A stretch of 55,893 bases of DNA. It comes from Treponema sp. GTDB lineage: Bacteria; Spirochaetota; Spirochaetia; Treponematales; Breznakiellaceae. Below are positions 45,601 to 55,100 of the stretch, in pieces; within the stretch, counting starts at the first letter, position 1; the number at the start of each line of letters is the position of its first letter. The stretch is from the NCBI GenBank assembly GCA_009785215.1, contig WQWU01000008.1, forward strand, positions 1 through 55,893, written 5' to 3'. Below the pieces are notes generated by a model. That model had not been told where the DNA came from. It was given only the letters and a program-made list of their open reading frames with translations, and did no database searches. The translations under genes were made by a program, and so were the position numbers.

Positions 45601-46361
45601 TTGCCAAAGTATTAGGGTTCGATAGAATCCCAATTGTTGCATTAACTGCAAATGCAGTTGTAGGACAGGCGGATGTATTTTTACAAAACGGATTTGATGA
45701 TTTTATTTCCAAACCGATTGATATTCGTCAGTTAAACTTTATTTTAAATAAATATATCCGCGATAAACAGCCGCCGGAGATAATCGAAGCCGCAAACGGT
45801 TATCTGGATTCCAAAGAAACGGAAACAGGAACAAATTCATTATTAATTGAATCGTTTATCAGGGATGCCCGCAAAACTGTTATTTTACTGGATGAATTAA
45901 TTAAAAAAGAAAGATGGTTTGAAAACGGAGAAAATCTGCACAAATTCACAGTTACCATTCATGGTATAAAAAGTTCTCTTTGGAATATTGGAGAAAAGGT
46001 TCTTTCCGAATCAGCGGGGGAAATGGAGCATGCTGCCAGAAATATCAACTTTTTATCGGAATATATACCAAAATTTACGGCTGGATTAAATGATTTGTTG
46101 CAAAAACTGGAAGAAGAACGCCAAATTAATACCAATAGTTTAGACGAAGATGATGCAGATATGTATAATAAACTACAGAACATTGTAGAAATGTGCAATG
46201 AATATGATAGAAAGGGTGTTTTGGATTGTATCGCAGAAATTGATAAATGTACGAATGGAACAAGGGCAGTTCTGGATGTTGTAAAAGAATATGTTTTGCA
46301 CAGTGAATTTGAAAATGCCGAAAGAACAGCGGCAGAATATCTTAATAAAATTGTAAAGTAA
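42696..46361 (+). CDS. Hybrid histidine kinase: SBP-SBP-TM-HK-REC-Hpt
   Basis: 1221 residues. An unusual 40-residue charged N-terminal extension precedes the hydrophobic signal, which ends LFSGC (Cys58). Two SBP_bac_3-like domains (about 85-325 and 330-565), membrane helix about 571-594, then HisKA His636 directly, without PAS or GAF. HATPase (DTGYGM, GTGLGL), receiver Asp945 (IFMDHMMPEMDG), Hpt His1089 (IHGIKSSLWNIGE) and the C-terminal HSEFENAE module follow. Closest in the window to the first kinase of operon A across the sensor and catalytic parts. First gene of operon B; 12 bp to the next. Ligand unknown. Confidence 0.92.
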   Translation: MFKYFTKKIERVKQKTRSFSDESRRLAEAGKIGKFDEINRIIYISFLTIIVFILFSGCSGTNELQSGRQQMFSSYKDTPGITAEEIKAIEALKEEYDYFIYGMPLSTETFEDNNGNIRGFSALYCEWLTEFFGIPFLPVLYEWQDLIAGLALGEVSFSGELTATEERLQIYYMTSAIAARPVRRFRLADSKPVAELILERPIRCGFITGAATIRAVTAELEPGTYEVIQLDDFYLVYDALKSGLIDSFYYSAPAETNFIEYSDIIAYDFYPLIFMPVSLSTRTSSKEPIITVVEKVLRSGGALFFAELYNTGYNEYKRYKFFTQLSEEERRFIQTNPVVSAAFESSNYPVSFYDIREEQWKGIVFDVLQEVEALTGLRFERINDENASFSDLLKMLENGEASMLSELVKTREREGVFLWTDTAFMEPNFSLISKVDHKNKTLNEILYTRVGLIKDYAHTASFRKWFPNHLFTKEYESNLAAFDALDRGEIDMVMASTHDLLILTHYLERPGYKINFLFDNPYNSTFAFNKDEIILHSILNKALRSINVKGISDQWLRRTYDYRSKLAEERLPLLIGSSVLLLTVLSLLLVIFVRNRRVGKRLEKLVKEQTYDLELQTARAMAANQTKSTFLANMSHEIRTPMNAILGVTEILIQDENLPAETEEGLEKIHSSCNLLLGIINDILDFSKIEAGKMDIIPALYKVASLINDSIHLNMMRIESKPIEFILDIDENIPARLIGDELRIKQILNNLLSNAFKYTDAGQVKLLITSESQPDNKGIVLVISIQDTGYGMTKKQLDELFDEYSRFSQKKGRTIEGTGLGLSIVQSLICLMNGEIHVESELNKGSLFRVRLPQGVVDSEVLGREIVINLQQFRMNYMTLKKRDKIVRNPMPYGSVLVVDDVETNLYVAAGLMKFYKLQVDTAMSGREAIDKVKNGKVYDVIFMDHMMPEMDGIETAKIIRELESEQKIAKVLGFDRIPIVALTANAVVGQADVFLQNGFDDFISKPIDIRQLNFILNKYIRDKQPPEIIEAANGYLDSKETETGTNSLLIESFIRDARKTVILLDELIKKERWFENGENLHKFTVTIHGIKSSLWNIGEKVLSESAGEMEHAARNINFLSEYIPKFTAGLNDLLQKLEEERQINTNSLDEDDADMYNKLQNIVEMCNEYDRKGVLDCIAEIDKCTNGTRAVLDVVKEYVLHSEFENAERTAAEYLNKIVK

Positions 46362-46373
46362 TGGGAGATTTGC

Positions 46374-49300
46374 ATGTTTTTCAAAAATAAAAGCTGGAGT
46401 TTTTTTCTTTCTATATTATGTATGATAGCTTTGTTTATTTCCTGTGAAGAGTCTATTAATACACAATCAGCTGTATTTTCATCTTATATTGATATACCTG
46501 GTATTACAGAAGAAGAAATAACGGCTATTAAAATCCTAAAGGACGAATACGATAGTTTTGTATACAGCGTACTGCCGTCTACTGTAGCTTTTCCTGACAG
46601 CAATGGTGAGATAAAAGGTTTTTCTGCATTGTTTTGCGAATGGCTGACTATTTTATTTGACATTCCGTTTGTACCGGAATATGTTGAGTGGGATGAGTTT
46701 CTCCCCAAACTTGCAAATTTTGAAGTTGATTTTACCGGTGCAATAACAACAACAGAAGAACGTAAGAAAACTTTTTTTATGACAACTCCCATTGCTATGC
46801 AGATGCTTATGTCTTACAGGATTATAGATAGTGAGCCGATTGAAAACATAATGGAAAGGCGGCTTCCGCGGTATGCATTTATAGAAGGAACCGTAATGGT
46901 TAACGATGTTATTACCGCGCTTGGAGGTGTTTTTTTTGAAACCATAATGGTAAAAAATACTGATGAAGCATATATGTTTCTTAAAAACGGCAGAGCTGAT
47001 GCTTTCCTGAATTCAGATACTGTTCAGGTATCTTTTGATAAATTCGAAGATATTACCGTTAAAGAATTTTTCCCGTTAATATACAATCCTGTTTCACTTG
47101 CAACGCAAAACCCCAGGTTAAATCCAATTATTTCTGTTGTTCAAAAAGCCCTTGATAACGGAGCGCTTAGTTATCTGACCATACTTTATAATCAGGGGTT
47201 TAAGGAATACCAGAGAAATAAGCTGCGTAATCAGTTTACAGAAGAAGAGCTAGAATATATCAGAGCTAATCCTGTTATACCTGTTGCTGCAATTTACAGT
47301 AATTATCCTGTAAGTTTTTTTAATACTCGCGAAAATGAATGGCAGGGAATTTTCTTTGACTTGCTGGAAGAGATCGGGTTAATTACCAATTTAACTTTTG
47401 AGCTTAAAAATAATGAACGCACAGAGTGGTCAGCCATTCAGGAGATGTTAAGGAATAAAGAAGTTTATTTTGTTTCAGATATGATCTGGACACTGGCGCG
47501 CGAAGAACATTTTATGTGGTCAAATATATCGATTCAGAATGATTATTATGCGCTTATATCAAGGCTGGATTATCCAAATGTTAATACAAACGAAATTCTG
47601 CATGCAAAAGTAGGGCTTACAAGGGGTACTGCTTATACTGCCATGTTCAAACAATGGTTTCCCGGGCATGAAAATACAATCGAATATGACGGCATAGAAG
47701 AAACATTTAATGCCATGCGTGAGGGCAAAGTTGATATGGTTATGACAACAGAAAGAAGGCTTATGTTTCTTACGCATTATCAGGAGCTCTCCGGATACAA
47801 GGTAAACTATGTGTTTAATCAGGTGATTAGTACCAGATTTGGCTTTAATAAAGAAAAGGATATTTTACGTTCCATTATAGATAAAGCGCTCAATGCAATT
47901 GATACAGATGGAATTTCGAATCAATGGATGCGCAAAACTTTTGATTACCGCGCAAAAGTTGCAGAAGCGCAGCGTCCGTTATTATTCGGATCATCCGCTC
48001 TTCTTCTTTGCGTTATATCTTTGCTTATTGTTTTATTTTTAAGAAGCCGCCGTGCCGGTAAAAACCTTGAATTTCTTGTAGAAGAGAAAACACGTGACCT
48101 GGCGGATAGTTATAAATTTGCGCAAAAGGCGCGCGAAGAAGCAGAGCAGGCAAACCGCGCTAAATCATCATTCCTTGCCAACATGAGCCATGAAATACGC
48201 ACGCCAATGAACAGCATTGTAGGATTTTCTGAATTGGCGCTTACCGATGATTTAGCGGAAAAAACCAAAGGTTATCTTTCCAATATTCTTGAAAACTCAA
48301 AGTGGCTTCTGCATATAATTAACGATATTCTGGATATATCCAAAATTGAATCCGGCAAACTGGAATTGGAAAAGGTTCCCTTTAGTCTCCCTGATATATT
48401 CACAGCTTGCCGCACAATGATTTTGCCAAAGACAAATAATAAAGGACTTACACTCCATTTTTATGCCGAGCCGTCTGTCGGAAAAATTCCGTTAGGTGAT
48501 CCAATAAGGCTGCGCCAGATACTTACTAATCTTCTGTCCAATGCAGAAAAATTCACTAGTTCCGGCATTATAAAAGTTCAAGCCGTTGTAAAAGAAATTG
48601 GCGAAAAAACAGTTACCATGTATTTTGAGGTTAAAGATTCCGGAATTGGTATGACTCCTGAACAAATTAAAAGGATATTTAATCCGTTTGAGCAGGCCGA
48701 ATCCGGTACAACACGCAAGTACGGAGGTACGGGGCTTGGGCTTGCCATCACTAACCATCTCATAGAAATGATGGGCGGTAAACTGATGGTAGAAAGCACA
48801 CCCGGAGTAGGAAGCAAATTCAGTTTTGAAATAATTTTTGATATTGTTAATGCTGAAATTGCCAGTATACCGGAATCAAGAATAATAAGCGGAGAGATTA
48901 ACAAACCAACTTTTGAGGGTGAAATATTATTATGCGAAGACAATGCCATGAATCAGCAGGTTATGTCTGAACATCTTTCCAGGGTTGGAATAAAAACTAT
49001 AGTAGCAGAAAACGGCAAAGTTGGGTTAGATGCAGTGCGCAGCCGCATGACAGACGGAAAGAAGCAGTTCGATCTTATATTTATGGATATGCATATGCCT
49101 GTAATGGACGGTATTGAAGCAGCAGAAAAAATTCTTGAGTTAAAAACTAGTATTCCAATAGTGGCGTTAACAGCGAATGTCATGACGCAGGATCGCGAAT
49201 TGTACAAAAAAATAGGTATGGTTGATTATCTTGGCAAACCTTTTACAACTCAAGAACTGTGGCTGTGTTTAATGAGGTTCTTAAAACCTATAGAATGGAA

Positions 49301-49850
49301 AACAGAAGATATTACGCAGCAAATACAGGCAGAAAATGAACTGCGCCGCGGTTTAATAAAGAACTTTATAAACAGCAACCGGAATAAGATTAACGAGATA
49401 TGGGATGCTATAAATGCAGATGATTTAAAACTGGCGCACAGGCTGGCTCATACATTAAGAGGTAACGCAGGGCAGCTGAAAAAAACATCGCTGCAGAAAG
49501 CTGCAGAAGATATTGAGAACAATTTAAAAACAAGCGTAAAAGATGTTACTCATGAACAGATGGCTGTTTTGGAAAAAGAACTGAATGAATCTCTTGCAGA
49601 ATTTGAACAGATTGCCGGCGATGGATCTTTTAAAACACCAGCTGAAGAACCGCTGGATATTGAAGCGGCAAAAGCGCTGTTTAATGAATTGGAACCGCTG
49701 TTAAATGACAGTAATACTGAATGCCTTAAATATATCAATAGGCTTCGTTCTGTTCCGGGCTGCGAAGAACTTGTTCAGCAGATAGAAAGTTTTAAATTCA
49801 AGCCGGCAATGGAAACCCTTGCTGAGTTAAAGAAAAAAATAATAGGTTAA
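46374..49850 (+). CDS. Hybrid histidine kinase: SBP-SBP-TM-HK-REC-Hpt (divergent catalytic core)
   Basis: 1158 residues. Lipobox-like FISC at Cys24, two SBP_bac_3-like domains (about 50-290 and 295-530), membrane helix 535-556, coiled segment, HisKA His606, HATPase (DSGIGM, FEQAESG, GTGLGL), receiver Asp905 ([12 protein letters not shown]), and a classical Hpt with His1026 (AHTLRGNAG). The sensor half is clearly related to its neighbours, but the kinase, receiver and Hpt belong to a different subgroup, so this gene looks like a domain-swapped chimera. The C-terminal tail ([19 protein letters not shown]) is the counterpart of the HSEFEEA module. GGGAG precedes the ATG. Confidence 0.92.
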   Translation: MFFKNKSWSFFLSILCMIALFISCEESINTQSAVFSSYIDIPGITEEEITAIKILKDEYDSFVYSVLPSTVAFPDSNGEIKGFSALFCEWLTILFDIPFVPEYVEWDEFLPKLANFEVDFTGAITTTEERKKTFFMTTPIAMQMLMSYRIIDSEPIENIMERRLPRYAFIEGTVMVNDVITALGGVFFETIMVKNTDEAYMFLKNGRADAFLNSDTVQVSFDKFEDITVKEFFPLIYNPVSLATQNPRLNPIISVVQKALDNGALSYLTILYNQGFKEYQRNKLRNQFTEEELEYIRANPVIPVAAIYSNYPVSFFNTRENEWQGIFFDLLEEIGLITNLTFELKNNERTEWSAIQEMLRNKEVYFVSDMIWTLAREEHFMWSNISIQNDYYALISRLDYPNVNTNEILHAKVGLTRGTAYTAMFKQWFPGHENTIEYDGIEETFNAMREGKVDMVMTTERRLMFLTHYQELSGYKVNYVFNQVISTRFGFNKEKDILRSIIDKALNAIDTDGISNQWMRKTFDYRAKVAEAQRPLLFGSSALLLCVISLLIVLFLRSRRAGKNLEFLVEEKTRDLADSYKFAQKAREEAEQANRAKSSFLANMSHEIRTPMNSIVGFSELALTDDLAEKTKGYLSNILENSKWLLHIINDILDISKIESGKLELEKVPFSLPDIFTACRTMILPKTNNKGLTLHFYAEPSVGKIPLGDPIRLRQILTNLLSNAEKFTSSGIIKVQAVVKEIGEKTVTMYFEVKDSGIGMTPEQIKRIFNPFEQAESGTTRKYGGTGLGLAITNHLIEMMGGKLMVESTPGVGSKFSFEIIFDIVNAEIASIPESRIISGEINKPTFEGEILLCEDNAMNQQVMSEHLSRVGIKTIVAENGKVGLDAVRSRMTDGKKQFDLIFMDMHMPVMDGIEAAEKILELKTSIPIVALTANVMTQDRELYKKIGMVDYLGKPFTTQELWLCLMRFLKPIEWKTEDITQQIQAENELRRGLIKNFINSNRNKINEIWDAINADDLKLAHRLAHTLRGNAGQLKKTSLQKAAEDIENNLKTSVKDVTHEQMAVLEKELNESLAEFEQIAGDGSFKTPAEEPLDIEAAKALFNELEPLLNDSNTECLKYINRLRSVPGCEELVQQIESFKFKPAMETLAELKKKIIG

Positions 49851-49855
49851 TAATC

Positions 49856-52102
49856 ATGGAAAAAAAGAACAATATATTAATCGTTGATGACGATGTTGCA
49901 AACTTGATGGAATTGAACAGCATACTGCAAGCAGATTATAAAGTGTATGCAGTCAATGACGGAGTATCAGCGCTGGAAAAAGCAAACGAATCTTTGCCGG
50001 ATCTTATATTGCTGGATGTTATTATGCCCGGCATGAGCGGATTCGAAGTTATTGTTGAATTAAAAAAAGCAGAAAATACAAAGTCTATACCTGTCATTTT
50101 TATAACTTCACTTAGTGAAGAAGGCAATGAAAGCGAAGGGCTGGCAATGGGCGCTATCGATTATATACGTAAACCTTTTAATGCAGAAGTTGTTAAACTA
50201 AGAGTTAGTCAGCAGATTAAAATTGTTAATTTACAGCGCGATTTGGAAAATGCAGCAAGTGCCGCCGAGGCAGCTGCCAGTATTGCAGAGGAAGCAGCCA
50301 GCGCAGCAGAAGCGGCAAATAAATCAAAATCAACTTTTCTTGCGAATATGAGCCACGAGATACGAACGCCTATGAATGCAATCATGGGAGTAACAGATAT
50401 ATTAATGCAATTAGACAGGCTGCCCGGCGAAATAGAGGACGGGCTGGAAATGATTTATGCTTCCAGCGAAATGCTTTTAGGCATCATTAACGACATTTTG
50501 GATTTTTCAAAAATTGAAGCAGGTAAACTGGATATTATCCCGGCTCAGTATCAGGTTGCAAGCATGATAAATGATGCAGTGCACTTAAATATGATGCGGA
50601 TTGGAAACAGGCCAATCAAATTTGAACTGGAAATAGATGAAACTATTCCGGCGGATCTTATTGGTGATGAACTTCGCATTAAACAAATTTTAAACAATGT
50701 GCTTTCTAATGCTTTTAAGTATACAGATGCAGGCAAAGTAACAATGTCAATTTCTGCTGAAACAGCAAGAGCCAGCAAAAATGTTTCTCTTGTAATTTGC
50801 GTACAGGATACAGGTCTTGGCATGACCCAGGAGCAGCTGGAACGGCTGTTCGAAGAATATTCGCGTTTCAATGAAAATGGCAAACGCAATATAGAAGGTA
50901 CAGGACTAGGTTTTTCGATTATGCAGCGATTGGTAAATCTCATGAGCGGCTCAATTAATGTTGAAAGCGAACCGGGCAAAGGTACAATAGTTACAATCCG
51001 GCTGCCTCAGGAGAATGCCGATAATGGAATACTGGGTGCAGAAATAGTTGATAATCTCCGGCGTTTCCAAAAAAATAATATAACACACAGAAGAAAAATA
51101 AAATTTAAACGCGAACCTATGCCGTACGGGAGAATTCTGGTTGTTGATGATACAGAAACGAACTTGTTTGTTGCTGTAAGGCTTATGAGATTATATAAAC
51201 TTAAAATTGAAACAGCCATAAACGGGCGGGAAGCTGTTGATAAGATAAAAGACGGAAATGTATACGATGTTATCTTTATGGATCACATGATGCCGGAAAT
51301 GGACGGTATGGAAGCAACAAAAAGAATACGTGATTTTGGGTATACAAATTCGATTGTAGCGCTAACGGCAAACGCTGTAGCCGGACAGGCAGATGTATTT
51401 TTAAAAAATGGCTTTGATGCATTTATTTCTAAACCGCTGGATATTCAGCAGTTAGATGTTATGCTGAATAAACTGATACGCGACAAACAAACACCAGAGG
51501 TTATAGAAGCAGCGCGAAGGAATCAGGCATTAGGACAGGATTCCGGCAGTGATAATAATCAGCATTATACCGATCCCTTATTACTGGAATCATTTATTAG
51601 GGATGCCCAGAAAGCTGTAATTCTGCTTGATGAATTGTTTAAGAATACCGCTTATAAAAATAGTGATGGTTTACAGAAGTATATTACCTGTGTTCACGGC
51701 ATGGCAAGCTCTCTTATGGCTGTTAATGAATCTGAATTATCAGCTGCGGCGCGGAAACTGGAACATTCAGGGCGTGAGCAGGACTTTGGCTTTATAGAAC
51801 AAGCAACATGCAGTTTTATTGATAATTTAAAACAGCTTCTGGAAAAACTAAAACCTGTAAATAATGGTACAATTACAGATAAAGATAATGACAATTTGGG
51901 TGATGTGTTACTTGCATTAAAAGACAAATTAGCGGATTATGACAGAAAGGGTGCATTGGATATTCTTGCAGGTATAAAAAATTGTTCCATGGAAACAAGC
52001 AGAGTATTAGCTGCAATTAAGGAACATGTCATTCACAGCGAGTATGAAGAAGCCGAAAAAGCTGCAGTGGGGTATTTAGAGAGCATTTCTACTAGAGGTT
52101 AA
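49856..52102 (+). CDS. Cytoplasmic hybrid kinase: REC-HK-REC-Hpt
   Basis: 748 residues, no membrane segment. N-terminal receiver with Asp54 (LILLDVIMPGMSG), an alanine/glutamate-rich coiled linker (about 130-155), HisKA His167, HATPase (DTGLGM; the G2 box reads GTGLGFS), second receiver Asp476 (IFMDHMMPEMDG), Hpt with His614 and the HSEYEEAE module. The Hpt motif reads VHGMASSL: alanine replaces the lysine that follows the phospho-histidine in the other copies. It could take phosphate from a neighbour through the first receiver and act as a second-tier kinase. 5 bp after the upstream gene. Confidence 0.9.
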   Translation: MEKKNNILIVDDDVANLMELNSILQADYKVYAVNDGVSALEKANESLPDLILLDVIMPGMSGFEVIVELKKAENTKSIPVIFITSLSEEGNESEGLAMGAIDYIRKPFNAEVVKLRVSQQIKIVNLQRDLENAASAAEAAASIAEEAASAAEAANKSKSTFLANMSHEIRTPMNAIMGVTDILMQLDRLPGEIEDGLEMIYASSEMLLGIINDILDFSKIEAGKLDIIPAQYQVASMINDAVHLNMMRIGNRPIKFELEIDETIPADLIGDELRIKQILNNVLSNAFKYTDAGKVTMSISAETARASKNVSLVICVQDTGLGMTQEQLERLFEEYSRFNENGKRNIEGTGLGFSIMQRLVNLMSGSINVESEPGKGTIVTIRLPQENADNGILGAEIVDNLRRFQKNNITHRRKIKFKREPMPYGRILVVDDTETNLFVAVRLMRLYKLKIETAINGREAVDKIKDGNVYDVIFMDHMMPEMDGMEATKRIRDFGYTNSIVALTANAVAGQADVFLKNGFDAFISKPLDIQQLDVMLNKLIRDKQTPEVIEAARRNQALGQDSGSDNNQHYTDPLLLESFIRDAQKAVILLDELFKNTAYKNSDGLQKYITCVHGMASSLMAVNESELSAAARKLEHSGREQDFGFIEQATCSFIDNLKQLLEKLKPVNNGTITDKDNDNLGDVLLALKDKLADYDRKGALDILAGIKNCSMETSRVLAAIKEHVIHSEYEEAEKAAVGYLESISTRG

Positions 52103-52103
52103 A

Positions 52104-55100
52104 ATGAAGGAAGCAAAAAACAGGCTTGCCGCGCGTTTTAGAAATATCAATATGCTTTTTGTTGTATATATTCTAATAACGATAATTGCGGTTAGTACTG
52201 TTATGATTTCGAACCTGGCAGACAGTGCATCAAAAAGCAGTGTCCATTCCTATACGATGGAAACAGCACATATTTTATCGTCATATTTAAATAGAGAAAT
52301 AACACTTGTGCGGCAGGCGGCGGAAACCAGAGAAATAATTGAGTGGTTTGCCGATGAAGATAATCTGCAGAAAAAATATGCTGCTTTTCATAGAATGATG
52401 CACTTTGCAGATATGCTGCAAATTGGCGGTGTTTATTTTGTTATATCAGACTCACTGGACGAATACTCAATTGACAGCGGTGCCTCCTTTGAAAAATTTG
52501 CACCCTTTGATGTTTTAAACAAAGACAGTTTATATGACCAATGGTTTTTTGAAGCATTAAATTCCAACTTTGATTTTACATTAAACCTGGATGTAGATAA
52601 GGTTACAGACACCCGCAGGATTTGGATCAATTACAAAGTAATGGATAATGGAAAACCTTTGGGGATTCTTTGTTCGGCGCTTCAGTTTGATGTTGTATTT
52701 ACAGAACTTTTCAGCTTATACGATAGTGAAAGCGTAATAGGTTATATTGTAGATGAAAATGGATTTATCCAGATAAGCAGTTATGTGCCGGAACCTGATT
52801 TAATGCAGACCGATTATACCATATACGATATTGATGAAGAACGTCATATTTTGGATGTTCTTCCGGATACTTCTTTTGTTTATGCAATAAATGCGCTCTT
52901 GGAAAATCAGACAATCCATTACAGCCCGCGTGTTGAAACAAATATTGTAAAAATAAACAGGCGCTTTGACAATCTGTTCACGCTGTCCGGCAGAGATTAT
53001 CAGTATATGTCCATCGCGCCAATTCCAAATACAAACTGGTATACTGTTACTTTTTTTAGTCCAAATACGCTTTTTGATATAACAAGTATTCTAATACCTA
53101 TAATTATTGTTGTGTTTGCTTTTATTATTTATGTATTATTAAGTTCGTTATTAATTCAGCGATTGGTTTTTAGGCCGCTCTACTTATTTACCAAAAGCGT
53201 GTCGGAAGCTGTTCACGGTAATTTGGATATTTACGGCATTTCCCGTGTTGATGAAATTGGCGAATTGGCGCGGACTGCAAAAGAAACCTGGAGCCGGCTT
53301 AATGAAAACACTGCAGCTCTTAAGCACCGCGACTATCTTCTGGAAACTGTTAATCAAACTGCAAATATTCTTCTTAGTTCAGAGTTTGAACAATTTACGA
53401 ACAGTCTGCATCATTGTATGGGTTTGATCGCATCTGCTATTGATGTTGAGCGCGTACGCATATGGAAAAATCATGAAGCTGATAACCGCTTGTACTGCAC
53501 TCAGTTATATGAATGGTCGGAAGGCGCGGAACCTCAGCAGGGTAACAAATTTACAATAAGTATTTCTTATGATAAAAATATTCCAGGATGGGAACAAATA
53601 CTTTCCCGCGGCGATTGCATAAATAATATAGTAAGCAGAATGTCAGAAGAAGAGCAGCTTCAGTTATCCTCGCAGGGAGTGCTTTCTCTTTTGGTAGTAC
53701 CTGTGTTTTTAAATGAACAGTTTTGGGGTTTTGTCGGCTACGATAGCTGCAATAAAGAGCGCCTGTTTACAGAAAGCGAAGAAGCAATTATGCGCTCGAC
53801 AAGTATTCTGCTTTCCAATGCTTTGATTCGCCATGATATTACCCAAAATCTGCGCGATACTGCCGCGAAACTGGAAATTGCACGTAACGATGCCGAAACT
53901 GCCAGCCGCTCAAAATCTGTTTTTCTGGCAAATATGAGCCACGAGATACGCACGCCGATGAATGCAATTCTTGGCGTTACAGAAATATTAATAGAATATG
54001 AAACGCTTCCTTTGGAAATAGAAGAAGGTTTAGACAAAATTTATTCTTCGTGTGATATGCTGCTCGGCATTATTAATGATATATTGGATTTCTCTAAAAT
54101 TGAAGCTGGCAAACTGGATATAATACCTGCTCAGTATAAAATAGCCAGCTTATTAAATGATTCTGCGCAGCTGAATGTGATGCGGATAAACGGAAAACCG
54201 ATAGAGTTCGAGCTTCATATTGATGAAAATTTGCCGGCAAAACTTATTGGAGACGAGATACGAATAAAACAAATTTTAAATAATCTGCTTTCCAATGCTT
54301 TTAAATATACAGAAACCGGAAAAGTTATTCTTTCTGCTGAATGCAAACGCGGTCAGGAAGAAAATGGGATAATTCTTGAATTAAAAGTTAAAGATACAGG
54401 TCATGGTATGACAGAAGAACAGCTTGGTAAATTGTTCGATGAATATTCCCGTTTTAACGATGAAAAATACCGGGCTGTTGAAGGTACTGGACTGGGGCTT
54501 GCCATTACTCAGCGATTAACAAATCTTATGAATGGCGAAATAAATGTGGAAAGCGAATACGGTGTTGGTTCATTATTTACCGTAAACTTACCGCAGGAAA
54601 AAGTAGATGATGAAGTATTAGGTAAAGAATTAACAGAGAATCTAAGGCAATTCCGCATGAATTATATGGTGCAAAGGAAAAGAAGTAAAGTTATCCGTGA
54701 TCCTATGCCATACGGCAGTGTTCTGATTGTCGATGATGTAGAAACGAATCTGTATGTTGCTGCCGGTCTTATGAAACTTTACAGGCTGCAGATTGATACT
54801 GTCATGAGCGGGCAGGAGGCAATAGAACGGGTAAGAAGCGGAAAAACGTACGATGTTATATTTATGGATCATATGATGCCCGAGATGGACGGGATAGAAG
54901 CAGCTAAAAAAATACGCGAGTGTGAATCTGCAGAATCAGTGTCTGCAAAAATTCCTATTGTAGCGCTTACAGCCAATGCTGTTGCAGGACAGGCAGACAT
55001 CTTCATGCAGAACGGGTTTGATGATTTTATTTCCAAACCAATAGATATTCGCCAGTTAAATTCTGTTTTAAATAAATATGTACGCGATAAACAGCCGCAG

